From Phycisphaerae bacterium (lineage in GTDB: Bacteria; Planctomycetota; Phycisphaerae; Phycisphaerales; SM1A02), in the NCBI GenBank assembly GCA_016795065.1, contig JAEUIU010000066.1, forward strand, positions 62,001 through 126,000: a DNA stretch of 64,000 nucleotides, in the 5' to 3' direction. Each line of letters begins with the position of its first letter. Positions within the stretch are counted from its first letter, which is position 1. This document shows, one piece after another, positions 16,771 through 24,417 of this stretch. Made by a program: the position numbers and the translations under genes. The notes beneath the pieces were generated by a model that was not told the origin of the DNA, ran no database searches, and was given only the letters and a program-made list of their open reading frames with translations.

Positions 16771-19491
16771 TTACGGGCAAGGTCCCCAAGCGCCAAGCAA
16801 GGCGGCAAGGTCGGCACCGTCGGTGGTGTTGTTTCCGTCGAGGTCGCCTCCGGGGCTTCCCCAACCGCCGAGCAGGACCGCAAGATCAGAGCCATTGACC
16901 TGACCGTCGTCGTTGAAGTCCGCCGGGCAGGGCGGAGCCACCGGCGTGCAAGTCACGTTCAGGGTGCCGGGTCCTCCAGTCGTCGCCCCGCCGACGCGGA
17001 GATAGACGAGCGCATTGGCGGTTGAGCTGAACGTCATGCTGGAGGTGTTGTTGGTGCACCCCGCCGTGTTGTCGTCGCATGCGATCGCAGGGGTGGCAAC
17101 CTGCGGACACGCAGCGTAAGCAGCGATTCGAGTGTCAAAGCCAGCGGTGCCACAGGTTGAGACCGTCACGTTGCCGGTGCACGGCACCAAGTAGACGTAC
17201 CAGATGTCCTTCGCGATGGTCGTTCCTCCGCCCTCATTGCACGCCGCGGGGAGCGCGACCGGGCTCGCGCTCGCATTCGTCGTGTCGAAGTTGACCGAGT
17301 TGGTGAAGACAAACTCTGGGCTCGTGCACTCGTCATTGGCGGGAGGCACGATGACCGGAGTGCATGTGACGGTCAGGCTTCCCGTGCCGCCGGCGCTAGC
17401 GCCGCCGACTCGGATGTAATACAGCGAACCAGAGGTGACGTTGAAGGTGACCGAGGAGGTGTTGTTTGAGCATCCGGCCGTGTTGTCATCGCATGCGACG
17501 ACCGCTGAGCCTGCGGTTGGGCACGACGCGCCATAGACGGCGAGCCTGGTGTCAAATCCAACGGTGCCGCAAGTGGAGACCGTCATGGTTCCGTTGCATC
17601 CGGCAACCGTGGCAAACCAAACGTCCTTGACGATGGCGACGCCGGAGCCCTCGTTGCAGGAGCTCGGCAGCGCGACGGGGCTGTCTGTGGCATTCGTGGA
17701 ATCGAACGAGGTGGAGCCGGTGCTGATGACCGTCGCTCCTGTGCACTCATCGTTGGCGGGCGGCGGTATGACCACGACCCCAACGCTGATGTCGTCGATG
17801 TACCAGTCGTCGGCCGTGTCGTTTCCGTCGACGAGGAAACGCATGCGGAAGCCGTCATGGCGGGCCGCGGCGGGAAGCACATGGGTCCATTCGACGAACG
17901 TGGTCTCGTCGGTGCCGTTGCTGGTGATGGTGTTCAGCGTGACCCAGTCACCGCTGCTCGACCAGTATTGGACGGTCAGCGTTTCGCCAGACTCGACGCC
18001 CTTGTGCTGCGTGAAGTAGCTCATCTCCACGTTGGTCAGTCCGCCGAGTTCGATGACGTTGCTTCGAAGTTCATCGTCGTCGTAGGTGTTCGCACCGGAC
18101 GAGTCGAGGTTGATTGAGCGGGTAGGCGACGGCTCATTCGTGGCAGCGGTGCTCGTACTTGCACCGTTGATGAAGGTCCAATTGGACGAACTGAGTGAAG
18201 CCCCGGGGACCGTTTCGAGGAACGGCGGCGTGAGCGGAAGCTGGCCGGCCTGATCACAGCTCACCGAATTCTTGCCCGCATTGATCTCGACGACCTCACC
18301 GCCGCCGAACTTCAGATCACTCCCGGCGATCCCGTCGCAACCACCGTTGCTTGAGCACATGATGTGGCAATCGCCGTTGCCGTCGCAGTGGGTGGCGCCC
18401 CAGTTGTGACCGATCTCGTGAGCGGAAAGCGACTGGCGGAATGAAAGGACGGTCGTGTAGCGGCTCTCAACCGTGGAGTAAGCCAAGTTGCCGTTGCCGC
18501 CACAATCGTTTCCGGATTGATTGCAGAGAACCCCGAGCCAGGCCAGGCCAATGACGTTGCCTTGCATGCTCTTCCCGGAATAGAGCTGGGCCACGTCGCG
18601 CTGGATGGCGCTCTCGGGAGTTGCGTTCCAGGTCGTCCTGAACTCACACAGGAGATCCCCGATGTTGGTGGTCGTGTAGGGATCGGAAGAGTTGGAACGG
18701 ATGACGAACGTCGAGAACTCGTATCCGATGTTGACGTCACGGTCATAGATGAACTCGACGCCGTTCATCACGTTCTCGATGTCGTTGATCGTGTTGTTGA
18801 CACTGCTTCCGTTCTTTTGATAGAACTCGAAGTCAGCATCGAAGGCGATCTCGGCGATGTTGGGCTGGGCGCCGGCAATGCCTCCTTCGCCCTCTCCGCC
18901 ACCGACGCCACCGGCTTCCATCCATTCGGGCAGACCAAGGTTGAAGAGGTCGTTGCCGCATGAACCGGGCGGCGCGATCGTGTCCGAGGTCTTGTAGATG
19001 ACGTGTCGGGTCGCCGGCTGATCCGGATCGAAGTCACGTGCCGGTTGGACGTAATAGAAGCCCTCGGCCCCCATGTCGATGAAACCGGAAAGCGCACCGT
19101 CGATCAGGCTGACGGCGACCGCAGACCCATCGATGCCCTGCACCGTGCCGCGATAGGTACGGGCTGGACCTGCCTGGAATGGCTCGAGGCCATGGGCACC
19201 CTGCACCAACACCTGAAATGAGGCACTTCGAAACGACCGGTGGATCGCCGAGATGGTGACGTTCTCACCGCCGATCGGCAGGACGGTCTGAAACTGCTCG
19301 GGCACGCCCATCGGCAACGCGAGATCAACGGTCGTAAACCGGGCGAGCGCCGGGATGGCGAGCGGTTGTTCCTTTCGCTCTGCTCGGTCTCGCGTCGGGG
19401 GAACCGGAGACCTTGGGGGGGCGCTCGCGCCGGCGAGGAACGAAAGGGCGCACGCGCCACCGAGAAGAAGGGCAATATGGCTTGTCTTCAT
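16771..19491 (-). CDS. Secreted reprolysin-like zinc metalloprotease with tandem beta domains and dockerin-like tail
   Basis: A 906-residue secreted protease. The ATG at 19491 follows a GGGGGAT ribosome-binding site and starts a signal peptide (IALLLGGACALSFLAGASA). After a propeptide-like region, the zinc site HEIGHNWGATH is at 358-368, the HExGHxxGxxH motif of metzincins, with cysteines nearby as in reprolysins (M12B). A beta-sandwich-like part around 490-570 ends in DDWYIDDISVG. Two tandem 130-residue repeats starting PPANDECT come next (about 579-713 and 718-850). The tail has two EF-hand-like loops (DFNDDGQVNGSDLAVLLGGW, DLDGNNTTDGADLAALLGAW). Extracellular protein degradation is the likely role. 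Confidence 0.92.
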   Translation of the reverse strand: MKTSHIALLLGGACALSFLAGASAPPRSPVPPTRDRAERKEQPLAIPALARFTTVDLALPMGVPEQFQTVLPIGGENVTISAIHRSFRSASFQVLVQGAHGLEPFQAGPARTYRGTVQGIDGSAVAVSLIDGALSGFIDMGAEGFYYVQPARDFDPDQPATRHVIYKTSDTIAPPGSCGNDLFNLGLPEWMEAGGVGGGEGEGGIAGAQPNIAEIAFDADFEFYQKNGSSVNNTINDIENVMNGVEFIYDRDVNIGYEFSTFVIRSNSSDPYTTTNIGDLLCEFRTTWNATPESAIQRDVAQLYSGKSMQGNVIGLAWLGVLCNQSGNDCGGNGNLAYSTVESRYTTVLSFRQSLSAHEIGHNWGATHCDGNGDCHIMCSSNGGCDGIAGSDLKFGGGEVVEINAGKNSVSCDQAGQLPLTPPFLETVPGASLSSSNWTFINGASTSTAATNEPSPTRSINLDSSGANTYDDDELRSNVIELGGLTNVEMSYFTQHKGVESGETLTVQYWSSSGDWVTLNTITSNGTDETTFVEWTHVLPAAARHDGFRMRFLVDGNDTADDWYIDDISVGVVVIPPPANDECTGATVISTGSTSFDSTNATDSPVALPSSCNEGSGVAIVKDVWFATVAGCNGTMTVSTCGTVGFDTRLAVYGASCPTAGSAVVACDDNTAGCSNNTSSVTFNVTSGSLYYIRVGGASAGGTGSLTVTCTPVIVPPANDECTSPEFVFTNSVNFDTTNASASPVALPAACNEGGGTTIAKDIWYVYLVPCTGNVTVSTCGTAGFDTRIAAYAACPQVATPAIACDDNTAGCTNNTSSMTFSSTANALVYLRVGGATTGGPGTLNVTCTPVAPPCPADFNDDGQVNGSDLAVLLGGWGSPGGDLDGNNTTDGADLAALLGAWGPCP
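16940..17757 (-). repeat. Tandem 130-residue repeat within the metalloprotease gene
   Basis: Two in-frame repeats (17757-17352 and 17340-16940) encode domains that begin NDECT and share TVSTCGTxGFDTR, VACDDNTAGCxNNTSS and YxRVGGAxxGGxGxLxVTCTPV. They look like PPC-type beta-sandwich domains. A more distant copy is in the FG-GAP protein at 47527-49461. Confidence 0.85.
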
Positions 19492-19815
19492 GTCCAGAAT
19501 CCCCCGGGATCGCCTTAAGAACGCGAGCCGGTGAGTCGCCGTGTCACGGTACACCACACATGTACCCGCGAGGACTGTGGGCCTCGCGAGCGGGAGTCCA
19601 ATGGGACCGCCCGCCATGTAAGACGGATCGATTGAATATAGCTCTCAGTCGGGGCGACGCCATTCGGCGTTTGCCCAGTCGCTCGAATCTCAACGATCGT
19701 TCATGCTGTTTACGCGACCTGTCATGGGCATCGAAGGGGTCAAGAAATGAAAGCGGACCCGACATTCGTCGGGTCCGCTGGACAATACGTGTTGGTGGAG
19801 AGCCTGCGAGACTCG
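19492..19815. other. Intergenic region with terminator and upstream region of the protease gene
   Basis: A 324-base gap that holds the terminator of the next minus-strand gene at its right end and should contain the promoter of the metalloprotease gene. I see no additional gene and no convincing -35/-10 pair. Confidence 0.5.
19743..19779 (-). terminator. Rho-independent terminator of the dockerin-protein gene
   Basis: A 12-bp stem (19752-19763 with 19768-19779) with an ATTC loop lies 37 bases past the stop. On the minus strand it runs into a T-rich tail (TTTCATTTCT). Confidence 0.88.
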
Positions 19816-21222
19816 TTACTTGCAGGGACCCCAAGCACCGAGCAGAACCGCGAGATCGGCGGCATCCGTGGTGTTGTTCCCGGTTAGGTCTCCATCGTCC
19901 GTTCCCCATGCACCAAGAAGGAACGCCAAGTCCGAACCGTCGATGACGCCATTCGCGATGTAGTCGCCGGGGCACGGCGGTTCGCTCGGGCCTGCGACAG
20001 AAATGTTCACGCTGTTGGGATCGCCTTCAACCGTGCCGGGCTTAAAGAGCCCGAGCGACGACAGAACGGGCTGGGGATCGGTGTCGGCGTCGAACCAGAA
20101 GTTGAACATCGTCGACCAGCGCAGGGCGTTCGCGTTCGGGTTGCTGGCAAACGTCGCATCGGCGGTCCACGTGAGTGCGCCGTCGGCGACAGCGAACGTC
20201 CAGTCGGTGTTGGTGTATGGCTCGCCCGAGTGATGATCTACGTCCTTAAAGCCGACGTTTGAGATCGTCACGCCGTCCGGGACCGGAACGGAGAAGCTGT
20301 GTCCCGAGCGATCGCTGTTCAGGTTGAAGATCGCGAACTCGTAGTGCCACGTGCCATTGAGGTTGTTTGAGGCCTTGTAGGCGAGGTAGTACCGGCCGTC
20401 ATTGGGGACGTCGAAGGCGGTAACGGTGACCGCAGCGTCAACGTCTTTCCAGGCGTAGATCGCAGGCTTTTCCTGAATCGTGGCGCCGGTGAGCGAGAGG
20501 TTGTAGGAACCGCCGCTCAAGGAGCCAACGTTGAACTTGCGATAGGAAGCGTTGTTGTTGTCGTTTCCGGCCGCAGAGTCGTCCGGATGGATGTACTGGC
20601 ATTCGGCGTAGTAGACCGCACCGGTGTTCTGTGCCGGATCAAGATCGGCGAGCTTGATCTGCACACGGCGAGCCAAGTTGCCGCTGAATGGAGGGGCGGT
20701 ATATGGGTAGGGGAAGAAGCCACTTGCGGCGTTGATGAGCGAACGCGGCCCAAGGCCGCCTTGGTCACCGTTGAGGGTGGAGTCATACGGATCCGAGCAG
20801 CCGACGCCAAGCGAGCTCGGGCAACCTGGGCCAGCGGGCGAGCAGGTGCCACAGAGGGTCTGCTGCAACGCGCAGAAGCCGTGCTTCACCCACGACATAC
20901 CGATCTGCTCGATACGCCCACCCTTGATGCGGTAGGCATTCTGCGGAATGACGGGGTGCTGGTTCGTACCGGCGACCCAGTCGAGCTGAACGGTGCCCAT
21001 GTTGCAGCTTGTCGATCCGAAGGCGTACGCCGACACGCCAGACGTGGTGCCGTACTTGCTGTAGTTCGGGATGCCGCCGACGATCACATCGGGGCCAACG
21101 GAGGCTGCGCCACCTGGTCCATCGTCGCCCGGGACCGCGATCACGGTTTGCGTCAACGACTGACCGACAATCACCGCAGTGCCGGCCAGCAGCAGGCCTC
21201 CAAGGGTCATTCCAATTTTCAC
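19816..21222 (-). CDS. Secreted protein with C-terminal dockerin-like module, paralogue of the gene at 1918-3360
   Basis: A 468-residue secreted protein. The start is GTG at 21222 with AAAGGAG seven bases upstream, giving a signal peptide (LGGLLLAGTAVIVGQSL). It is co-linear with the protein at 1918-3360 for most of its length, sharing the cysteine-rich first half, the Asn run NDNNNASYR, QEKPAIYAWK, GTWHYEFAI, the HSGEPYxNTDWT block and a late NANALR block. The last 50 residues are the two-loop dockerin-like module (SDLAFLLGAW and ADLAVLLGAW). The body has no family I recognise. It sits between the protease gene and two sorted surface-protein genes, all minus, but each has its own terminator, so they are separate transcripts. 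Confidence 0.88.
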   Translation of the reverse strand: MKIGMTLGGLLLAGTAVIVGQSLTQTVIAVPGDDGPGGAASVGPDVIVGGIPNYSKYGTTSGVSAYAFGSTSCNMGTVQLDWVAGTNQHPVIPQNAYRIKGGRIEQIGMSWVKHGFCALQQTLCGTCSPAGPGCPSSLGVGCSDPYDSTLNGDQGGLGPRSLINAASGFFPYPYTAPPFSGNLARRVQIKLADLDPAQNTGAVYYAECQYIHPDDSAAGNDNNNASYRKFNVGSLSGGSYNLSLTGATIQEKPAIYAWKDVDAAVTVTAFDVPNDGRYYLAYKASNNLNGTWHYEFAIFNLNSDRSGHSFSVPVPDGVTISNVGFKDVDHHSGEPYTNTDWTFAVADGALTWTADATFASNPNANALRWSTMFNFWFDADTDPQPVLSSLGLFKPGTVEGDPNSVNISVAGPSEPPCPGDYIANGVIDGSDLAFLLGAWGTDDGDLTGNNTTDAADLAVLLGAWGPCK

Positions 21223-21570
21223 GCCTAGTCTCCTTTGGACGATTCAATCTCTACAACAACGAGCTACCACCACCAGCGCAGAACTGGTGCAGGTTCAAGA
21301 GGACACCCCCATCAGAAGATACACCCGCGGCTGAACACGGTCGCCCAATGTGCGATCTTTTGCAGGATTCCCCGTTGGGTTGAGAGGGGGCCCAAGGGCG
21401 AGTTCCCACCGGAATCACCCGTATCTGGCGGAGCAACGACAAGCATCTGCCATCACGCCGCAACGCTCTCCCACTCGGGACAAAAAAGAACACCGGCACC
21501 CGAAGGTGCCGGTGTTGTAGTCAACTCAAGATCGAACTTGACTGCTGTCAGTCGAGTCCGAACCCTTGCA
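21223..21570. other. Intergenic region with leader and terminator
   Basis: A 348-base gap. Its left part is the leader of the dockerin-protein gene with a good ribosome-binding site. Its right part holds the terminator of the sorted-protein gene. A TATCTT at about 21341-21346 (minus) could be a -10 box, but no matching -35 was found. Confidence 0.5.
21482..21516 (-). terminator. Rho-independent terminator of the sorted-protein gene
   Basis: A 12-bp stem (21489-21500 with 21505-21516) closed by a TTCG tetraloop on the minus strand, followed by six Ts (21487-21482). It lies about 55 bases past the stop. Confidence 0.93.
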
Positions 21571-22188
21571 TTAGGCGCGACGACGACGGCCGGCGAGGCC
21601 AGCGAGGCCGAGGAGAGCAACCGCGCCCGGAGCCGGGACGCCGATGGTGAAGCCCTGGCCTTCGCCGAACTGAGTCGCAGTGCCGAGGCCCTGGTTGAAC
21701 GAGATGCTCAGCAGGCTGGTGTACTGCTGGGTGTCTTCACCCGAGTACACGAACTGAGCGATCAGGGCGCGGAGCGAGCCGTCGACCTTGCCCTGGAGGT
21801 TCGTCGGGTTACCGTTGAACCAGCCAGCGCCATCCGGGATACCGTTCTGGAGGAAGCCTGGGGCGCCCCATTCCGGGTCAGCGTTGGTGCTGTTGGTCAG
21901 GCCAGCCGCGCCGCCAATGGTGACAAAGCTGTCAACCGTGGCGTCGAGGGCGAACTGAGGATTCCAAGTACCTCCCACGAAATCGCTGTCGTTGAAGTTT
22001 GCGCCACCGAATCCGGAGATGCCGTAGACGCTGAGGACGACGTCGCTGGCATTGTTGAACTTGGCATAGACACGCCAAACGTTCTTGCCGCTGACGACAG
22101 TCTTCTCAGCTTCATAACCGACGAAACCGGCCGAAGCGATACCAGCGATAGCGAGCGCCGCAGCGCCAGCGAGAACACCAATCTTCAT
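21571..22188 (-). CDS. PEP-CTERM-like sorted surface protein, family copy 1
   Basis: A 205-residue secreted protein. The ATG at 22188 has GGGAG eight bases upstream and opens a signal peptide (IGVLAGAAALAIAGIASA). The mature part shares GFVGYEAEKTV, VWRVYAKF, DSFVTIGG, NADPEWGA, GAGWFNGNP, NLQGKVDG and SFNQGLGTATQF with three other proteins here. It ends in VPAPGAVALLGLAGLAG plus RRRR, a PEP-CTERM-type tail: a PAPG motif, one hydrophobic helix and a basic end. Such tails are recognised by exosortases for surface anchoring or release. No exosortase is in the window. The body's function is unknown. A strong promoter and a terminator flank it, so it is a single-gene transcript. Confidence 0.9.
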   Translation of the reverse strand: MKIGVLAGAAALAIAGIASAGFVGYEAEKTVVSGKNVWRVYAKFNNASDVVLSVYGISGFGGANFNDSDFVGGTWNPQFALDATVDSFVTIGGAAGLTNSTNADPEWGAPGFLQNGIPDGAGWFNGNPTNLQGKVDGSLRALIAQFVYSGEDTQQYTSLLSISFNQGLGTATQFGEGQGFTIGVPAPGAVALLGLAGLAGRRRRA

Positions 22189-22306
22189 TTGTTCTGCTCC
22201 CTTTTCCCTGAGACGCCCGCCCCAAAGCACATGGCCCTGAGGTAAACCGCGTCACACTTTCCCTATGTGCCCGCCTGCACGATGCGGGGGGCATCCCTTC
22301 AAGGCA

Positions 22307-22334
22307 AATGTAACCCGCCTCCTCACGCTGTCAA
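22307..22334 (-). promoter_or_regulatory. Sigma-70-type promoter of sorted-protein copy 1
   Basis: On the minus strand a perfect TTGACA (22334-22329) is followed after 16 bases by TACATT (22312-22307). The inferred leader is about 110 bases before the ATG at 22188. Confidence 0.75.
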
Positions 22335-22643
22335 GGCCACAGCCAACTTTTGTGCAGGTGCTGAGGTTGGTCTGGAGCGTTTGAGCGAAGCTCGGCTTGA
22401 TGATGGAGTGGTCCACCCCGGCCCCTGGAGACGAGGAAGCCCTTCTGGATCGCCGCTCTTGGATGATGACAATGCCTTGCGTCGATTGGACATAGGGATC
22501 TTCCTTCAGCATGGCCTCGTGCGAAGGGTGAGCCGGGGCCGCGATATCATCTACCGACAGTTCCCGGACCATCGCAAGAGCCTCGAGGCCAATCCGGGTG
22601 GAAGCAAGCTTGCGGATGAGGCTGCAAGGCCTCGGTTCAATGC

Positions 22644-22679
22644 AAAAAGAACATCGCCGCCCTTGCGAGCGGCGATGTT
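22644..22679 (-). terminator. Rho-independent terminator of sorted-protein copy 2
   Basis: An 11-bp stem (22650-22660 with 22669-22679) with an eight-base loop, followed on the minus strand by CTTTTT. It lies about 75 bases past the stop. Confidence 0.9.
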
Positions 22680-22755
22680 TGCTTGTGTCCGAGAAACCGG
22701 GGATCTTCGCCCCCGGTTCCGCGGGAGCTAGCTTCCCCGACTCAGGTCGGTGCGA

Positions 22756-23430
22756 TTAGGCCCGACGGCGGCGGCCAGCGAGGCCAGCGAGGCCGAGGAG
22801 GGCAACCGCGCCCGGAGCCGGGACGCCGATGGTGAACATGCCGGCACCAAAGACCGTCGAGGTTCCGAGGCCCTGGTTGAAGCCGACTTGAGCGTTCACG
22901 AACCAGCCCTTGCCGGTGTCGATGACGAACTGGCCAATGAAGACCTTGCCGCCGTCGTTCAGGCCCTTGAGGTTGCTCGGGTTGCCGTTGTACCAGCCAG
23001 CGCCCTCGACAAGTCCAGCCTGGCCAAGGCCTGCATCTCCGAAGTCAGGGTCGGCAGTGGTCCAAGTGTTGGAGGGCCCGCCGCCGCCACCGATAGTCAG
23101 GAAGCTGTCGTACGCCGAGAGCGGGGGGAACGGAACAGCCGGGGTGAATCCTGGGTTCCAAGTACCAGTCGTCGAACTATACGGACTGAAGTTGCTGAAG
23201 TCGCTGTGGTAGAAATTACCCGAGCCGAAGCCGGACGTATCGACGCCACCAGCGTACGAAATGTCGAACACATTCAAAAGGGTGTCGCTGGCTCCGTTGA
23301 AGCACGCATAGACCTTGGAAACGGTCTTGCCGCCACCAATGTCAATGTTCTCGGTCGAGAAGCCTTCGAAACCGGCGGACGCGGTCGCTGCAATAGCAGC
23401 AGCCGCAACAAAGGGAACCATGAACTTCAT
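22756..23430 (-). CDS. PEP-CTERM-like sorted surface protein, family copy 2
   Basis: A 224-residue secreted protein with an ATG at 23430 and a signal peptide (MVPFVAAAAIAATASA). It shares the layout of copy 1 (GFEGFSTENI, VSKVYACF, YDSFLTIGG, GAGWYNGNPSNLKG, QVGFNQGLGTSTVFG) and carries an identical tail, VPAPGAVALLGLAGLAG plus RRRRA. The middle is longer and Gly/Ser/Tyr-rich (GVDTSGFGSGNFYHSDFSNF). The tail implies exosortase-type processing at the membrane. It has its own promoter and terminator. Family function is unknown; a structural or matrix role is inferred from composition. Confidence 0.9.
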   Translation of the reverse strand: MKFMVPFVAAAAIAATASAGFEGFSTENIDIGGGKTVSKVYACFNGASDTLLNVFDISYAGGVDTSGFGSGNFYHSDFSNFSPYSSTTGTWNPGFTPAVPFPPLSAYDSFLTIGGGGGPSNTWTTADPDFGDAGLGQAGLVEGAGWYNGNPSNLKGLNDGGKVFIGQFVIDTGKGWFVNAQVGFNQGLGTSTVFGAGMFTIGVPAPGAVALLGLAGLAGRRRRA

Positions 23431-23512
23431 CTCTCTTCTACCTTTCTTACATTGAGTCGGGGAACTCGACTGGAGAACCGCCGCCACATGACGGACACGT
23501 TTCTCCGAATGC

Positions 23513-23540
23513 AAGATACCTCCAGCCGCAAGGCAGTCAA
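23513..23540 (-). promoter_or_regulatory. Sigma-70-type promoter of sorted-protein copy 2
   Basis: On the minus strand TTGACT (23540-23535) is followed after 16 bases by TATCTT (23518-23513). Spacing equals that of the promoter of copy 1. The inferred leader is about 75 bases. Confidence 0.6.
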
Positions 23541-24417
23541 CCTTGCGACGGAGTTTTTTGTGGGAAGAGGACCGCCCGGTACTTGGAGCCGAGCCGGTTC
23601 CAAGTCCTTTTGCCAAAACGACTTGCTCGCGGAGAGCGGGGGTCGTCTTGACGTGCGCCGCTTGCTTTCGCCCTGCCCCTACACAGCCTTCATCATGGCA
23701 TGTAGGGGGTTTCGCCAATGCAACTGCTTGTGCTCAGGCGAGCTATGGGCATCCGTTTGGTCTGCTCATGACCGCGTCGAAACACGGTCTTTGCAGTCAA
23801 CCACCCTCCAGCTCGCCGATCGCGGCAACTCGGTAGGGGCTGACATCACTCTCTTGTTATCGACCTAGACAGGTCGTAAGGCGGGCGATGTCCACGGAAG
23901 CGGAAATTCCCCAGTATTCAGTTGTAGGTGCTTTGACCGGTCTGCCGCCCTAGAGGCGGTGATCCGGACTGCGTCGCGATCTCGATCCCTTTCAAGGTCG
24001 CGCCTGCCGTGCGGCAGTTGGTAAACCCCTTTTCCCAGCGAGCCGACTCCCCTCAGAGGCGGCTGGCTCCCTTTTCCCTTTGATCCAACGAGTCTGACCC
24101 AAACGAGTGAATTCGTTCAGGGGCTGCATTGAACCACCGCCAGCATCGGGTGGCAGAATCCCGTTCCTCGCGACGCGAGAATCCCACTTCGGCGTTACCG
24201 GTGCTTTGTTTCGGAACCCTAATTCCGTGCAAAGCCGCCGAGCGGTGTAGAAAAAGTCACTGCGCAGTGTACTCGGCGAACTGGACGGAGCCACGGCAAA
24301 ATTCACAACTCGCCCCACATCAGACCCAAACGGTCGATTGTCCCGGTTGTTCGGCCGCTCAGGACTCCCGCTAGGTCGATTGGCCCGAACCCCGTTCGTC
24401 TCACATGGAAGGCTTGG
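23541..24417. other. Long non-genic stretch upstream of the sorted-protein genes
   Basis: This 877-base region has no intact gene. Its right half holds the frameshifted or RNA-like element at 23865-24318, with several short inverted repeats: 23945-23959, 24004-24017, 24134-24153, 24167-24179 and 24258-24269. The left part (23541-23860) shows nothing I can name. Confidence 0.5.
23865..24318 (-). pseudogene. Frameshifted open frame or conserved structured element
   Basis: On the minus strand one frame runs from an ATG at 24318 through WDSRVARNGILPPDAGG, REPAASEGSRLAGK and stops at 23992. A second frame takes over at a run of four As (24033-24030) and continues GVYQLPHGRRDLERDRDAV, then SKHLQLNTGEFPLPWTSPAL, to a TAG at 23865. 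Removing one A would fuse the two into a reading frame of about 150 codons. The join reads naturally (RLAGK-GVYQL). I think similar short hypothetical proteins occur in other planctomycetes, but that is from memory. The many hairpins would also fit a structured RNA whose antisense or sense frame happens to be open. No ribosome-binding site is evident. Function unknown. Confidence 0.35.

Larger units (their letters stand above)
22189..22755. other. Intergenic region with promoter and terminator
   Basis: A 567-base gap between the two sorted-protein genes. It contains the promoter of copy 1 (22307-22334), a GC hairpin (22695-22702 with 22711-22718) and the terminator of copy 2 (22644-22679). 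The central 300 bases hold no gene I can support. Confidence 0.6.

Noticed and set aside
22252..22572. 106-codon minus frame upstream of sorted-protein copy 1
   Set aside because: It overlaps the promoter of copy 1, lacks a ribosome-binding site and has no recognisable features.
23760..24417. RNase P RNA, tmRNA or SRP RNA
   Set aside because: Short matches such as GGTAAACCCC and TTTCGAC occur, but the other conserved blocks of these RNAs are absent at the expected distances.
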